Of a stretch of DNA of 64,000 nt, positions 17,229-25,084 are shown piece by piece (the first letter of the stretch is position 1; each line of letters opens with the position of its first letter). The notes below the pieces were generated by a model that did no database searches, was not told where the DNA came from, and saw only the letters and a list, made by a program, of their open reading frames with translations. The stretch is from SZUA-430 sp964561925 (lineage in GTDB: Bacteria; Pseudomonadota; Alphaproteobacteria; Micropepsales; Micropepsaceae), in assembly GCA_964561925.1 (NCBI GenBank), contig CAZLRW010000005.1:1-64000 (forward strand). The letters run 5' to 3'. A program made the translations under genes and the position numbers.

Positions 17229-20054
17229 ATGCCTCGTAAGAACCAAAATCCTGAGCAGGTCGCGCGCGATCAGATCGATGCGAAGCTTGGCGAGGCCGGT
17301 TGGGTTGTCCAGGATAAGGATGCGATCGACTTTGGTGCCGGGTCGGGATTGGCAGTACGTGAGTACCCGACAGATATTGGCCCCACAGATTATGTTCTCT
17401 TTGTCGATCAGCGTGCTGTTGGCGTTATCGAGGCAAAGCCGAAAGACTGGGGCCACAAGATCACGACAGTTGAAAAGCAGTCGGGCGACTATGCGGCAGC
17501 CAAACTCAAATGGGTCAGAAACAACGAGCCGCTGCCGTTTGTATATGAGAGCACGGGGGTTATTACGCGCTTCACCGATGGGCGCGATCCCAGGCCACGG
17601 TCGCGGGAGGTGTTTTCGTTTCATCAACCGGCGACGCTGGCGAGTTGGGCCAGAGAACGTTTAACGGCTCGCCCGAGAGCCGGCGCTGGGTTGCATGAAG
17701 ACCCAGCTGAGTATGTGGCGCAACCGGGGTCGTTGCGCGCGCGGCTTCAGCATCTGCCGCCGCTGAACCCGGCGGGGCTGCGGGCATGCCAAATTTCGGC
17801 GATCGAGAACCTGGAAAAATCGTTCAAGGACGATCGCCCGCGCGCGCTGGTGCAGATGGCGACCGGGTCGGGCAAGACCTTTACGGCGATCACGTCGGTT
17901 TATCGGCTGCTGAAGCACGCGCAGGCGAAGCGCGTGTTGTTCCTCGTCGACACAAAGAACCTCGGCGAGCAGGCCGAGCAGGAGTTCATGACGTACCTGC
18001 CGAACGATGACAATCGGAAGTTCACCGAGCTCTACAACGTTCAGCGTCTAAAATCCGCGTCCATCGCGAACAGTTCCCAGGTCTGCATCAGCACGATCCA
18101 GCGGATGTATTCGATCCTGAAGGACGAACCGCTGGACGAAAGCGTGGAGGAGGAAAATCCGGCGGAGCGGCTGGTGCGTCCGCGGGAGCCGTTGCCCGTC
18201 GTCTACAATCCGAAGATTCCGCCGGAGTTCTTCGACTTTATCATCATCGATGAGTGCCACCGCTCGATCTACAATTTGTGGCGCCAGGTGATCGAGTATT
18301 TTGACGCCTACCTGATCGGCTTGACGGCGACACCGGATGCGCGGACCTACAGTTTCTTTCACAAGAACGTGGTCAGCGAGTACGGGCATGAGCGCGCGGT
18401 CGCGGACGGGGTGAATGTCGGCAACGAAATCTACGTGATCGAAACCGCGATCACGCGCGCCGGTGCCACCGTGACGGCCGGACAGCAGGTTGAGAAGCGC
18501 GAGCGCCTGACACGCGCGAAGCGCTGGGAAAGCCAGGATCAGGACGAGAACTTCGCGGCCACTCAACTCGACCGCAGTGTCGTTGTGCCCGATCAAATCC
18601 GCACGATCGTTCGCACGTTCCGCGACAAGCTGCCGGAGATTTTTCCCGGCCGCGAAGAGGTTCCGAAGACACTGATCTTCGCGAAGACCGACAGCCACGC
18701 CGACGACATCATCAACATCGTCCGCGAGGAGTTCGCCGAAGGCAACGACTTCTGCAAGAAGATCACCTATCAGTCGACGGAAGATCCGAAATCGGTCCTG
18801 GCGCAGTTTCGCAACAACGCCAATCCACGCATCGCGGTCACGGTCGACATGATCGCGACCGGCACCGACGTGAAGCCGCTCGAATGCCTGGTCTTCATGC
18901 GCGACGTCAAAAGCCGGAACTATTTCGAGCAGATGAAGGGCCGCGGCACGCGCACGTTGGACGCCGATAGTTTGAAGAAGGTCACCGGATCGGCCACTGG
19001 GCCGAAGACGCATTACGTGATCGTGGACGCGGTCGGCGTGACGAAATCGCTGAAGACGGCGAGTGAGCCGCTGATCACGAAGCCTGCCGTGCCGCTGAAG
19101 GACCTTGCGACCGGGGTGATGATGGGCGTGCGGGATGAGGACACGGTCTCATCGCTCGCCGGCCGCCTTGCCCGCCTCGACCGGCAGTTGGACGAGAAAG
19201 AGCAAGCACGCGTGCGTGAGGCCGCGGGCGGCGTTGCGCTTTCCGACATCGTGCGCGGTCTCGTCGATGCGCTCGATCCGGATCGCGTCGAGGCTGAGGC
19301 GAAGACGGCGGCGAAGGGCGCCGAGCCGACGGAGGCGGACCGCGCCTCAGCGCGGGACAAGCTCGTGGGTCGTGCGGCGAACGTCTTCACCGGACCGTTG
19401 ATCAATTTGATCGACGGCATCCGGCGCGAAAAGGAGCAGACGATCGTCCACGACGAACTCGACACCGTGACCGCCGTCGGGTGGAGCGGCGAGGCCAAGG
19501 AAAATGCTCAGGCGATGGCGAAGGATTTCGCGGCCTATCTGGAAGAGCATCGCGACAAGATTGAGGCGTTGACGATTTTCTACAGTCAGCCGGCGCGGCG
19601 TTCGACGGTCACCTACGCGATGATCAAGGCGGTGTTCGAAGCCCTCAAGACTGACCGGCCGAAGCTCGCGCCGTTGCGTGTGTGGCAAGCGTTTGCGCTG
19701 CTTGACGAGGTCAAGGGCGCCAATCCGGCGAACGAGCTGACGGCGCTGGTTGCATTGATTCGGCGCGTGTGCGGCATCGACGCGAAGCTCGCGCCTTACG
19801 CCGACACCGTGCGGCGCAATTTCCAGGCCTGGATCATGAAGCGCCATAGCGGGGTTGGGGAGAAGTTCACCGACGAGCAGACCGAATGGCTGCGCATGGT
19901 GCGCGATCACATTACAACCTCGTTCCACGTCGAGCGCGACGACCTGAGCATGGCGCCGTTCAACGCGAAGGGCGGGCTTGGGAAAATGCATCAGCTGTTT
20001 GGGGCAGGGATGGACGACTTGATCGAGGAATTGAACGAGGCGTTGGCGGTATGA
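17229..20054 (+). CDS. hsdR: Type I restriction endonuclease, R (motor/nuclease) subunit
   Basis: The 941-residue protein has an N-terminal HsdR nuclease domain with a PD-(D/E)XK site (D54, E68 and K70 in the segment ending IEAKPK). A superfamily 2 helicase core follows, with Walker A ATGSGKT (211-217) and the DECH box (341-344). The C-terminal region (about 640-930) matches the EcoEI-type HsdR C domain. The enzyme translocates and cuts DNA lacking the host methylation. It overlaps hsdS by four bases. The first 400 bases are less GC-rich than the surroundings, a sign of transfer. Confidence 0.94.
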   Translation: MPRKNQNPEQVARDQIDAKLGEAGWVVQDKDAIDFGAGSGLAVREYPTDIGPTDYVLFVDQRAVGVIEAKPKDWGHKITTVEKQSGDYAAAKLKWVRNNEPLPFVYESTGVITRFTDGRDPRPRSREVFSFHQPATLASWARERLTARPRAGAGLHEDPAEYVAQPGSLRARLQHLPPLNPAGLRACQISAIENLEKSFKDDRPRALVQMATGSGKTFTAITSVYRLLKHAQAKRVLFLVDTKNLGEQAEQEFMTYLPNDDNRKFTELYNVQRLKSASIANSSQVCISTIQRMYSILKDEPLDESVEEENPAERLVRPREPLPVVYNPKIPPEFFDFIIIDECHRSIYNLWRQVIEYFDAYLIGLTATPDARTYSFFHKNVVSEYGHERAVADGVNVGNEIYVIETAITRAGATVTAGQQVEKRERLTRAKRWESQDQDENFAATQLDRSVVVPDQIRTIVRTFRDKLPEIFPGREEVPKTLIFAKTDSHADDIINIVREEFAEGNDFCKKITYQSTEDPKSVLAQFRNNANPRIAVTVDMIATGTDVKPLECLVFMRDVKSRNYFEQMKGRGTRTLDADSLKKVTGSATGPKTHYVIVDAVGVTKSLKTASEPLITKPAVPLKDLATGVMMGVRDEDTVSSLAGRLARLDRQLDEKEQARVREAAGGVALSDIVRGLVDALDPDRVEAEAKTAAKGAEPTEADRASARDKLVGRAANVFTGPLINLIDGIRREKEQTIVHDELDTVTAVGWSGEAKENAQAMAKDFAAYLEEHRDKIEALTIFYSQPARRSTVTYAMIKAVFEALKTDRPKLAPLRVWQAFALLDEVKGANPANELTALVALIRRVCGIDAKLAPYADTVRRNFQAWIMKRHSGVGEKFTDEQTEWLRMVRDHITTSFHVERDDLSMAPFNAKGGLGKMHQLFGAGMDDLIEELNEALAV

Positions 20055-21466
20055 ATTCCATCATTCCGCCCAGGCAGCTCGAAGAGTACGGCTTTTATCT
20101 GACTCAACGTGACATTCCGCCTGGATGGACAGTGGCGTCGCTACAAGACGTGAGTCACGTCGTGACGGACGGAACGCATAAAACGCCGACCTACGTGCCA
20201 CGCGGTGTGCGCTTTATCTCGATAAAGAACATCAAGCCGTTCCAGCCCATCAATTGGGATAGCTACGAAAAATACATTACTCGGGAAGAACACCAAGAGC
20301 TAACGCGTCGATGCAAGCCGGAGCGTGACGACATCTTGTTCCCGCGAATTGGCACGCTTGGATACGCCAAGCGCATCGACTTTGACGAAGAGGTTTCAAT
20401 CTTCGTTGGTCTTGGCCTCGTGAAACCGATCAAGAGCTGCGTGTTGCCGAGTTTCATGGAGTACTACTTGAACACGCCGTATATCGCCAGACTATCTGCA
20501 GACAAGGCGAACGGCTCAGGTAGAATGACGCTCCCGTTGGAAGAAAGCAGGCGCTTTCCTTTTCCAGTGCCACCACTCGCCGAACAGCACCGGATCGTCG
20601 CCAAGATCGAGGAGCTGTTCTCCGAACTCGACAAGGGCGTCGAGAGCCTCACCACCGCGCGCGAGCAGCTCAAAGCCTATCGCCAATCCGTCCTCAAACA
20701 TGCGTTCGAAGGCAAACTCACACGACCGTCAGGTGAGGGGAATTCGTGGCCGGACCGACACCTTGGCGAGTTCATCGAGTTTCTGACCTCGGGATCTAGA
20801 GGGTGGGCCGATTACTATGCCGATGAAGGAGACCTCTTTATCCGAGCGCAGAACCTGAAGCATGACAGGCTTGAGCTTTCAGATATTGCGTTCGTAAGCC
20901 TTCCACCAGGCAAAACAGAAGGTGTTCGAACCCGAGTCCGGCTGGGCGACGTTTTGATCACCATCACTGGCGCGAATGTAACAAAGACTGGGCTGGTAAA
21001 CCAAGAATTGGGAACTGCATACGTTAGCCAGCATGTCGCTCTTTGCCGGCCGACCGAGAATCTCGATCCTGAGTTCTTGTATTGGTATCTACTTTCAGAG
21101 GCCGGAGGCCGCCGACAACTGAACGAAGCAGCCTACGGCGCGGGAAAGCCTGGTCTGAATCTCGAAAATATCCGAGGTGTGTCAATTCCAGTCCCCTCTC
21201 TGAGCGAGCAAAGGGCGGTCGTCTCGTTCATCGTCACGGCACTCGAGTGCGAGAAGCGCATCAACGATGATGCTTCAACGGCTCTGAAGCGCGTGGAAGC
21301 CCTCCGCCAATCCATCCTGAAGCGAGCCTTCTGCGGCGAACTCGTGGCGCAGGACGTTTCGGACGAACCGGCGTCGGCATTGCTGGAGCGGATCCGCAAC
21401 CAACACGGTGACTTGGGCGCGAAGCAGGGGCGCACCAGCCGGAACGGCAAGCGGGAAGCGGCATGA
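20051..21466 (+). CDS. hsdS: Type I restriction-modification specificity subunit
   Basis: Start is the ATG at 20051, which overlaps the hsdR stop (ATGA). The 471-residue protein has two target-recognition domains separated by conserved helical repeats: PVPPLAEQHRIVAKIEELFSELD... near residues 175-230 and PVPSLSEQRAVVSFI... near 385-450. The half-subunits each read one part of a bipartite DNA target. The recognition domains (about 20050-20560 and 20740-21180) are clearly AT-richer than neighbouring genes, as expected for exchanged specificity modules. The target cannot be read from sequence. Confidence 0.93.
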   Translation: MNSIIPPRQLEEYGFYLTQRDIPPGWTVASLQDVSHVVTDGTHKTPTYVPRGVRFISIKNIKPFQPINWDSYEKYITREEHQELTRRCKPERDDILFPRIGTLGYAKRIDFDEEVSIFVGLGLVKPIKSCVLPSFMEYYLNTPYIARLSADKANGSGRMTLPLEESRRFPFPVPPLAEQHRIVAKIEELFSELDKGVESLTTAREQLKAYRQSVLKHAFEGKLTRPSGEGNSWPDRHLGEFIEFLTSGSRGWADYYADEGDLFIRAQNLKHDRLELSDIAFVSLPPGKTEGVRTRVRLGDVLITITGANVTKTGLVNQELGTAYVSQHVALCRPTENLDPEFLYWYLLSEAGGRRQLNEAAYGAGKPGLNLENIRGVSIPVPSLSEQRAVVSFIVTALECEKRINDDASTALKRVEALRQSILKRAFCGELVAQDVSDEPASALLERIRNQHGDLGAKQGRTSRNGKREAA

Positions 21467-22953
21467 GCACGGCTCCTATCGTCTCCAAGGTTTGGAGCTT
21501 CTGCAACACGCTGCGCGATGATGGCGTTGGCTATGGCGACTATCTGGAGCAGCTCACCTACCTCATCTTCCTCAAGATGGCGGATGAGTATGCGAAGCCG
21601 CCTTATAAGCGCGATGTCGGGATTCCCGCCAAGTACACGTGGCCGAGCCTGAAGGCCAAGCGTGGGGCGGAGTTGGAGGCGCATTACATCGAGCTTCTGC
21701 GCGCGCTGGGGACGCGCAAGGATGTGCTCGGGCAGATTTTCACCAAGGCGCAGAACAAGATTCAGGATCCGGCGAAGCTCTATCGCCTCATCGATATGAT
21801 CGACGAGGTGGAGTGGGTGAGCCTGGGGGCCGACGTCAAAGGCGACATTTATGAGGGGTTGCTCGAGAAGAACGCGGAGGACACGAAGTCCGGCGCGGGG
21901 CAGTACTTCACGCCGCGCGCGCTGATTAAGGCGATGGTTCAGTGCATGCGGCCGGAGCCAGGGAAGTCGATCGCCGATCCGGCTTGCGGCACGGGTGGTT
22001 TTTTCCTGGCTGCTTACGATTTTCTGACCGACCCGAAGAACCACGAGCTGGACAAAGCGCAGAAGACGTTTCTGAAGCACAAGACGTTTCACGGCAACGA
22101 GATTGTCGCCAATACGCGCCGGCTCTGTCTGATGAACATGTTCCTGCACAATATCGGCGAGATCGACGGCGATGTGCTGATCTCGCCGAACGACGCGCTG
22201 GTTGCGCCGCCCGCGCAGAGCTTCGATTTCGTGCTCGCCAATCCGCCGTTCGGCAAGAAGAGTTCGATGAGCTTCACGAACGACGAGGGCGAGGAGGAGA
22301 CCGACGAGCTTACTTATAACCGTCAGGATTTTTGGGCGACGACGTCGAACAAGCAGCTGAATTTCGTGCAGCACATCCGTTCGATGCTGAAGACGACGGG
22401 GCGCGCCGCCGTCGTCGTGCCGGACAACGTGCTGTTCGAGGGCGGCGCGGGTGAGACCGTGCGGCAGAATTTGCTCAAGACCACGGACCTGCACACGATT
22501 CTGCGCCTGCCGACCGGCATTTTCTATGCGCACGGCGTGAAGGCGAACGTGATCTTCTTCGACAACCGCGAGGCCGGGAAGGCGCCCTGGACGAAGGAGG
22601 TTTGGTTCTACGACTACCGCACGAACGTGCACCACACGTTGAAGAAGAAGCCGCTTAGGTATGAGAACCTTGCGGACTTCGTCGCCTGCTACAATCCGAA
22701 GAACCGGCATAAGCGCAAAGCGACGTGGGACGCGGAGAAGAACCCGGAAGGCCGCTGGCGCAAGTACACGTACGAAGAGTTGGCCGCGCGCGACAAGACG
22801 AGCCTCGACGTGTTCTGGCTGAAGGACAAGAGCCTCACCGACCTCGATAACCTGCCAGAGCCGGACGAGCTGGCCGAGGATATCATCGAGAATCTGGAGG
22901 CGGGGCTCGCGAGTTTCCGGCAGGTGCTGAAGGGGCTGGCAAAGGCGGGGTGA
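21463..22953 (+). CDS. hsdM: Type I N6-adenine DNA methyltransferase subunit
   Basis: The 496-residue protein has an N-terminal HsdM helical domain (about 8-130), the SAM-binding motif DPACGTGGF (172-180) and the catalytic NPPF motif (260-263), both standard for adenine methylation. Its ATG at 21463 overlaps the hsdS stop by four bases. The order hsdR-hsdS-hsdM is one transcription unit, and the next gene starts 3 bases after it. Confidence 0.95.
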   Translation: MSTAPIVSKVWSFCNTLRDDGVGYGDYLEQLTYLIFLKMADEYAKPPYKRDVGIPAKYTWPSLKAKRGAELEAHYIELLRALGTRKDVLGQIFTKAQNKIQDPAKLYRLIDMIDEVEWVSLGADVKGDIYEGLLEKNAEDTKSGAGQYFTPRALIKAMVQCMRPEPGKSIADPACGTGGFFLAAYDFLTDPKNHELDKAQKTFLKHKTFHGNEIVANTRRLCLMNMFLHNIGEIDGDVLISPNDALVAPPAQSFDFVLANPPFGKKSSMSFTNDEGEEETDELTYNRQDFWATTSNKQLNFVQHIRSMLKTTGRAAVVVPDNVLFEGGAGETVRQNLLKTTDLHTILRLPTGIFYAHGVKANVIFFDNREAGKAPWTKEVWFYDYRTNVHHTLKKKPLRYENLADFVACYNPKNRHKRKATWDAEKNPEGRWRKYTYEELAARDKTSLDVFWLKDKSLTDLDNLPEPDELAEDIIENLEAGLASFRQVLKGLAKAG

Positions 22954-22956
22954 GAT

Positions 22957-23877
22957 ATGGGCGATATCAAGCTTTTTCGCGTTGCGAGCAACAAGATCAG
23001 CGAGTTGGTCGGCACGACAGACACGATCGAAAAATCGCTGCAGGTGTTTTTCGAGAAGAACCTTGAGGCGCTGTTGGGTGTTAGGTTCTTGGCGACCGAA
23101 TATGCGACCACCAATGGCCGGATTGATACGCTTGGTCTCGATGAGAACGGTTGCCCTGTGATCTTAGAGTACAAGCGTGCATCGAATGAAAACGTCATCA
23201 ACCAGGGCTTGTTCTATCTCGATTGGCTCTTGGACCACCGGAAGGATTTTCAGTGGTTGGTTTTGGAGAAGCTCGGGAAGGACGAGGCGGAAGAGGTTGA
23301 TTGGTCGGCACCACGCTTGATCTGTGTCGCGGGCGACTTCAACCGGTACGATGAGCATGCGGTCAAACAGATTCAGCGCAACATCGAACTGATCCGGTAC
23401 CGCCGATTTGGGCCTGACCTGTTGATGCTTGACCTAGTGACGGCGACATCGGTCAGGGCCGCTCCATCGTCATCGGATGCGCGCGTTTCGTCACCCAAAG
23501 AGCCGGGAGCGTCGCCCAAAGGCAAGACGATCAACGTTGTGATGAAAGAGCTAGATGCGACGATGATCGATCGCTACGAGGCGTTGCGAGCTTACATGCT
23601 GGCACTCGGCGATGACGTTCAAGAAACGATGTTGCAATTCTATATTGCCTTCAAGCGCATCAAGAATTTCGCATGCGTCGAGTTCCGTCCCAGCACCTCT
23701 AAGATACTCGTATTCGTGAAGGTCGATCCAAGCGAAGTGATGCTGGAGCCGGGGTTCACCCGCGATGTTTCCAATATCGGACATTTCGGCACCGGCGATT
23801 TGGAGATCACGCTAACGACGGCGGACGATCTGGAGCGCGTGAAGTCACTGATTAAGCGCAGCTACGATGCATCTTAG
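22957..23877 (+). CDS. PD-(D/E)XK nuclease-like plus DUF5655 protein, fourth gene of the hsd operon
   Basis: The 306-residue protein has an N-terminal NucS/RecB-like region. The segment GRIDTLGLDENGCPVILEYK carries the D-x13-E-x-K pattern (D57, E71, K73) of a metal-dependent nuclease. A linker of about 50 residues leads to a C-terminal DUF5655 domain (about 190-305: ALGDDVQETMLQFYIAFKRIKNFACVEFRP... DDLERVKSLIKRSY). The start is 3 bases after hsdM, so it is cotranscribed with the restriction genes. A defence role is inferred from context, and enzymatic activity is not shown. Confidence 0.75.
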   Translation: MGDIKLFRVASNKISELVGTTDTIEKSLQVFFEKNLEALLGVRFLATEYATTNGRIDTLGLDENGCPVILEYKRASNENVINQGLFYLDWLLDHRKDFQWLVLEKLGKDEAEEVDWSAPRLICVAGDFNRYDEHAVKQIQRNIELIRYRRFGPDLLMLDLVTATSVRAAPSSSDARVSSPKEPGASPKGKTINVVMKELDATMIDRYEALRAYMLALGDDVQETMLQFYIAFKRIKNFACVEFRPSTSKILVFVKVDPSEVMLEPGFTRDVSNIGHFGTGDLEITLTTADDLERVKSLIKRSYDAS

Positions 23878-23908
23878 CACGTCGATCTCGGGTGCTTGAG
23901 CTCTTGGG

Positions 23909-24595
23909 TCATACCGGCGCCTTCGTTGCTACTTCCAAAAACCGCAGCGCCGCTTCGATGTCGCCGTCGCCGTAGATCTTCATCGCCCAGTAGGACGGCG
24001 GGCGGTCGGCTTCATAGGGCAGGCCCGCGCGCAACAGGTGATCTTCGCGCGTGCGCACCACGAGTTTGATCGCGCCGCGGCGGGGTTGAATCTCCACGCT
24101 CCAAAAATTGTCGGGCGTCTCCACGAACAGGCGCGGGTTCGTCTGGCGCTTCAACGCGCCTTCGTGCGTCGCGCGAATGCGGGCGATCAGGGCGCCGGCC
24201 ACGCGCTCCATCTCGCTGCCCAATTGCGCGCACTCCGCCACGAACGCCGCGTCGTCGTTGGCGCCGGCGGGTTCGTTCGTGCGTTGCTCGGCTTCGGGCT
24301 CGGGCGCGGCGCTGCGCGCGAGCGGCGTCGCTGTACCGCTTGCGCGGGCCAAGGGCGCCGCCGCCGTCACACCCAAGAAGATCGCCGTCTCGCCCGCGCC
24401 CAACGCCACCACGTTCACGCCGTCGAACGGCGCGCGCAGCTCCGTCCCGTTCCACGCGGGCGCCGCCAGCATCACCACGTGCGGCCCGCCACTGCGCAAC
24501 GGCGCGCCGGGCAAACGCCGCGCCTCCGCCTCCGACAACGTCCCCGCCCACACGCCATCGTCCAACACGCGCGCGGGGCCGAATGAGATGTGCAT
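23909..24595 (-). CDS. Hypothetical protein, 228 residues
   Basis: I do not recognise this family. The ATG at 24595 follows GGAGACACACCC on the minus strand, which fits a ribosome site; the frame is open further up but runs into the 13-bp repeats. The N-terminal half (about 1-85) is a compact hydrophobic domain (GPHVVMLAAPAWNGTELRAPFDGVNVVALGAGETAIFLGV). An Ala/Glu-rich linker (90-115) and a C-terminal alpha/beta domain (140-225, NFWSVEIQPRRGAIKLVVRTRE... DGDIEAALRFLEVA) follow. The strand-strand-helix ending loosely recalls the DUF5655 part of the gene next to it, with which it converges. Confidence 0.5.
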   Translation of the reverse strand: MHISFGPARVLDDGVWAGTLSEAEARRLPGAPLRSGGPHVVMLAAPAWNGTELRAPFDGVNVVALGAGETAIFLGVTAAAPLARASGTATPLARSAAPEPEAEQRTNEPAGANDDAAFVAECAQLGSEMERVAGALIARIRATHEGALKRQTNPRLFVETPDNFWSVEIQPRRGAIKLVVRTREDHLLRAGLPYEADRPPSYWAMKIYGDGDIEAALRFLEVATKAPV

Positions 24596-24625
24596 GGGTG
24601 TGTCTCCGTGGGTGGGTTGGGAAAG

Positions 24626-24699
24626 GGTCTTGGGGAATGGGTCTTGGCGTTTGGTCTTGGCGTTCGGTCTTGGGATTTCGTCTTCAACTTTGGCCTTGG
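24626..24699. repeat. 13-bp tandem array, left arm (GGTCTTGG units)
   Basis: Six degenerate units with the core GGTCTTGG start at 24626, 24640, 24653, 24666, 24679 and 24692; the spacing is 13 bases except the first step of 14. Units 2 to 4 read GGTCTTGGCGTTT or close variants. The array is the reverse complement of the units at 24749-24852. Confidence 0.85.
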
Positions 24700-24748
24700 G
24701 GCGCACACACGCGCCGTCGGTCAGGTGGGGAAGGCGGGCGAACAGCAT

Positions 24749-24852
24749 CGAAGACCGATCTCCAAGACCGACGATCAAGACCGCCAACGAAGACCCAACC
24801 CGAAGACCAAACGCGAAGACCAAACGCCAAGACCAAACTCGAAGACCAATCA
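24749..24852. repeat. 13-bp tandem array, right arm (CGAAGACCAAACG units)
   Basis: Eight consecutive 13-base units with the core AAGACC start at 24749, 24762, 24775, 24788, 24801, 24814, 24827 and 24840. The clearest units read CGAAGACCAAACG. It is inverted relative to the left array, so a transcript through both could fold into a long imperfect hairpin. Confidence 0.88.
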
Positions 24853-25007
24853 CCCAACCCCAATCCCCATCCCCCCAATCTTACCGCGCGACGACTTTGT
24901 TCGCAATTTGTTCTTTACAAGCTTCGGCGCTTTCGGCTAGAGTCGGCGCTGTTCTCGATATTGCGGGGACGTGCGTCCGGTGGCCGAAAACAAGGCTTTC
25001 GAAGGTC

Positions 25008-25037
25008 GTTATACGAAAGTTGCGGTTTTCGTATAAC
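25008..25037. promoter_or_regulatory. 30-bp dyad 1 upstream of the nucleotidyltransferase gene
   Basis: GTTATACGAA (25008-25017) and TTCGTATAAC (25028-25037) are perfect inverted arms separated by 10 bases; the pairing can extend one base inward (11-base arms, 8-base spacer). Same geometry as dyad 2. Likely a protein-binding operator. Confidence 0.75.
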
Positions 25038-25052
25038 TGCTTTAACACGCTG

Positions 25053-25082
25053 GTTATACGAACTGTGCAAGATTCGTATAAC
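25053..25082. promoter_or_regulatory. 30-bp dyad 2, ending 2 bases before the start codon
   Basis: GTTATACGAA (25053-25062) and TTCGTATAAC (25073-25082) repeat the arms of dyad 1 exactly, again with 10 bases between, and the centres of the two dyads are 45 bases apart. The right arm occupies the place of the ribosome site of the gene at 25085, so bound protein or an RNA hairpin here should block its expression. Confidence 0.75.
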
Positions 25083-25084
25083 TC

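Larger units (their letters stand above)
24596..25084. other. 489-bp non-coding stretch with inverted 13-bp arrays and two dyads
   Basis: Between two divergent genes. From left to right it holds a six-unit 13-bp array (24626-24699), a 49-base spacer, an inverted eight-unit array (24749-24852), a C-rich tract (24852-24877), an AT-richer stretch without clear signals, and two 30-base dyads next to the downstream start codon. No convincing small gene was seen. Confidence 0.7.

Noticed and set aside
21133..22710. Minus-strand frame opposite hsdM
   Set aside because: hsdM motifs DPACGTGGF and NPPF fix the coding strand; the opposing frame is a shadow.
24626..24852. CRISPR array
   Set aside because: 13-base units without regular spacers and with inverted halves do not fit repeat-spacer structure; no cas genes in the window.
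25008..25082. loxP-like sites
   Set aside because: The arms TTCGTATAAC resemble part of lox arms, but the two dyads are 45 bases apart, arms are only 10-11 bases, spacers differ and no recombinase is near; an operator is more likely.
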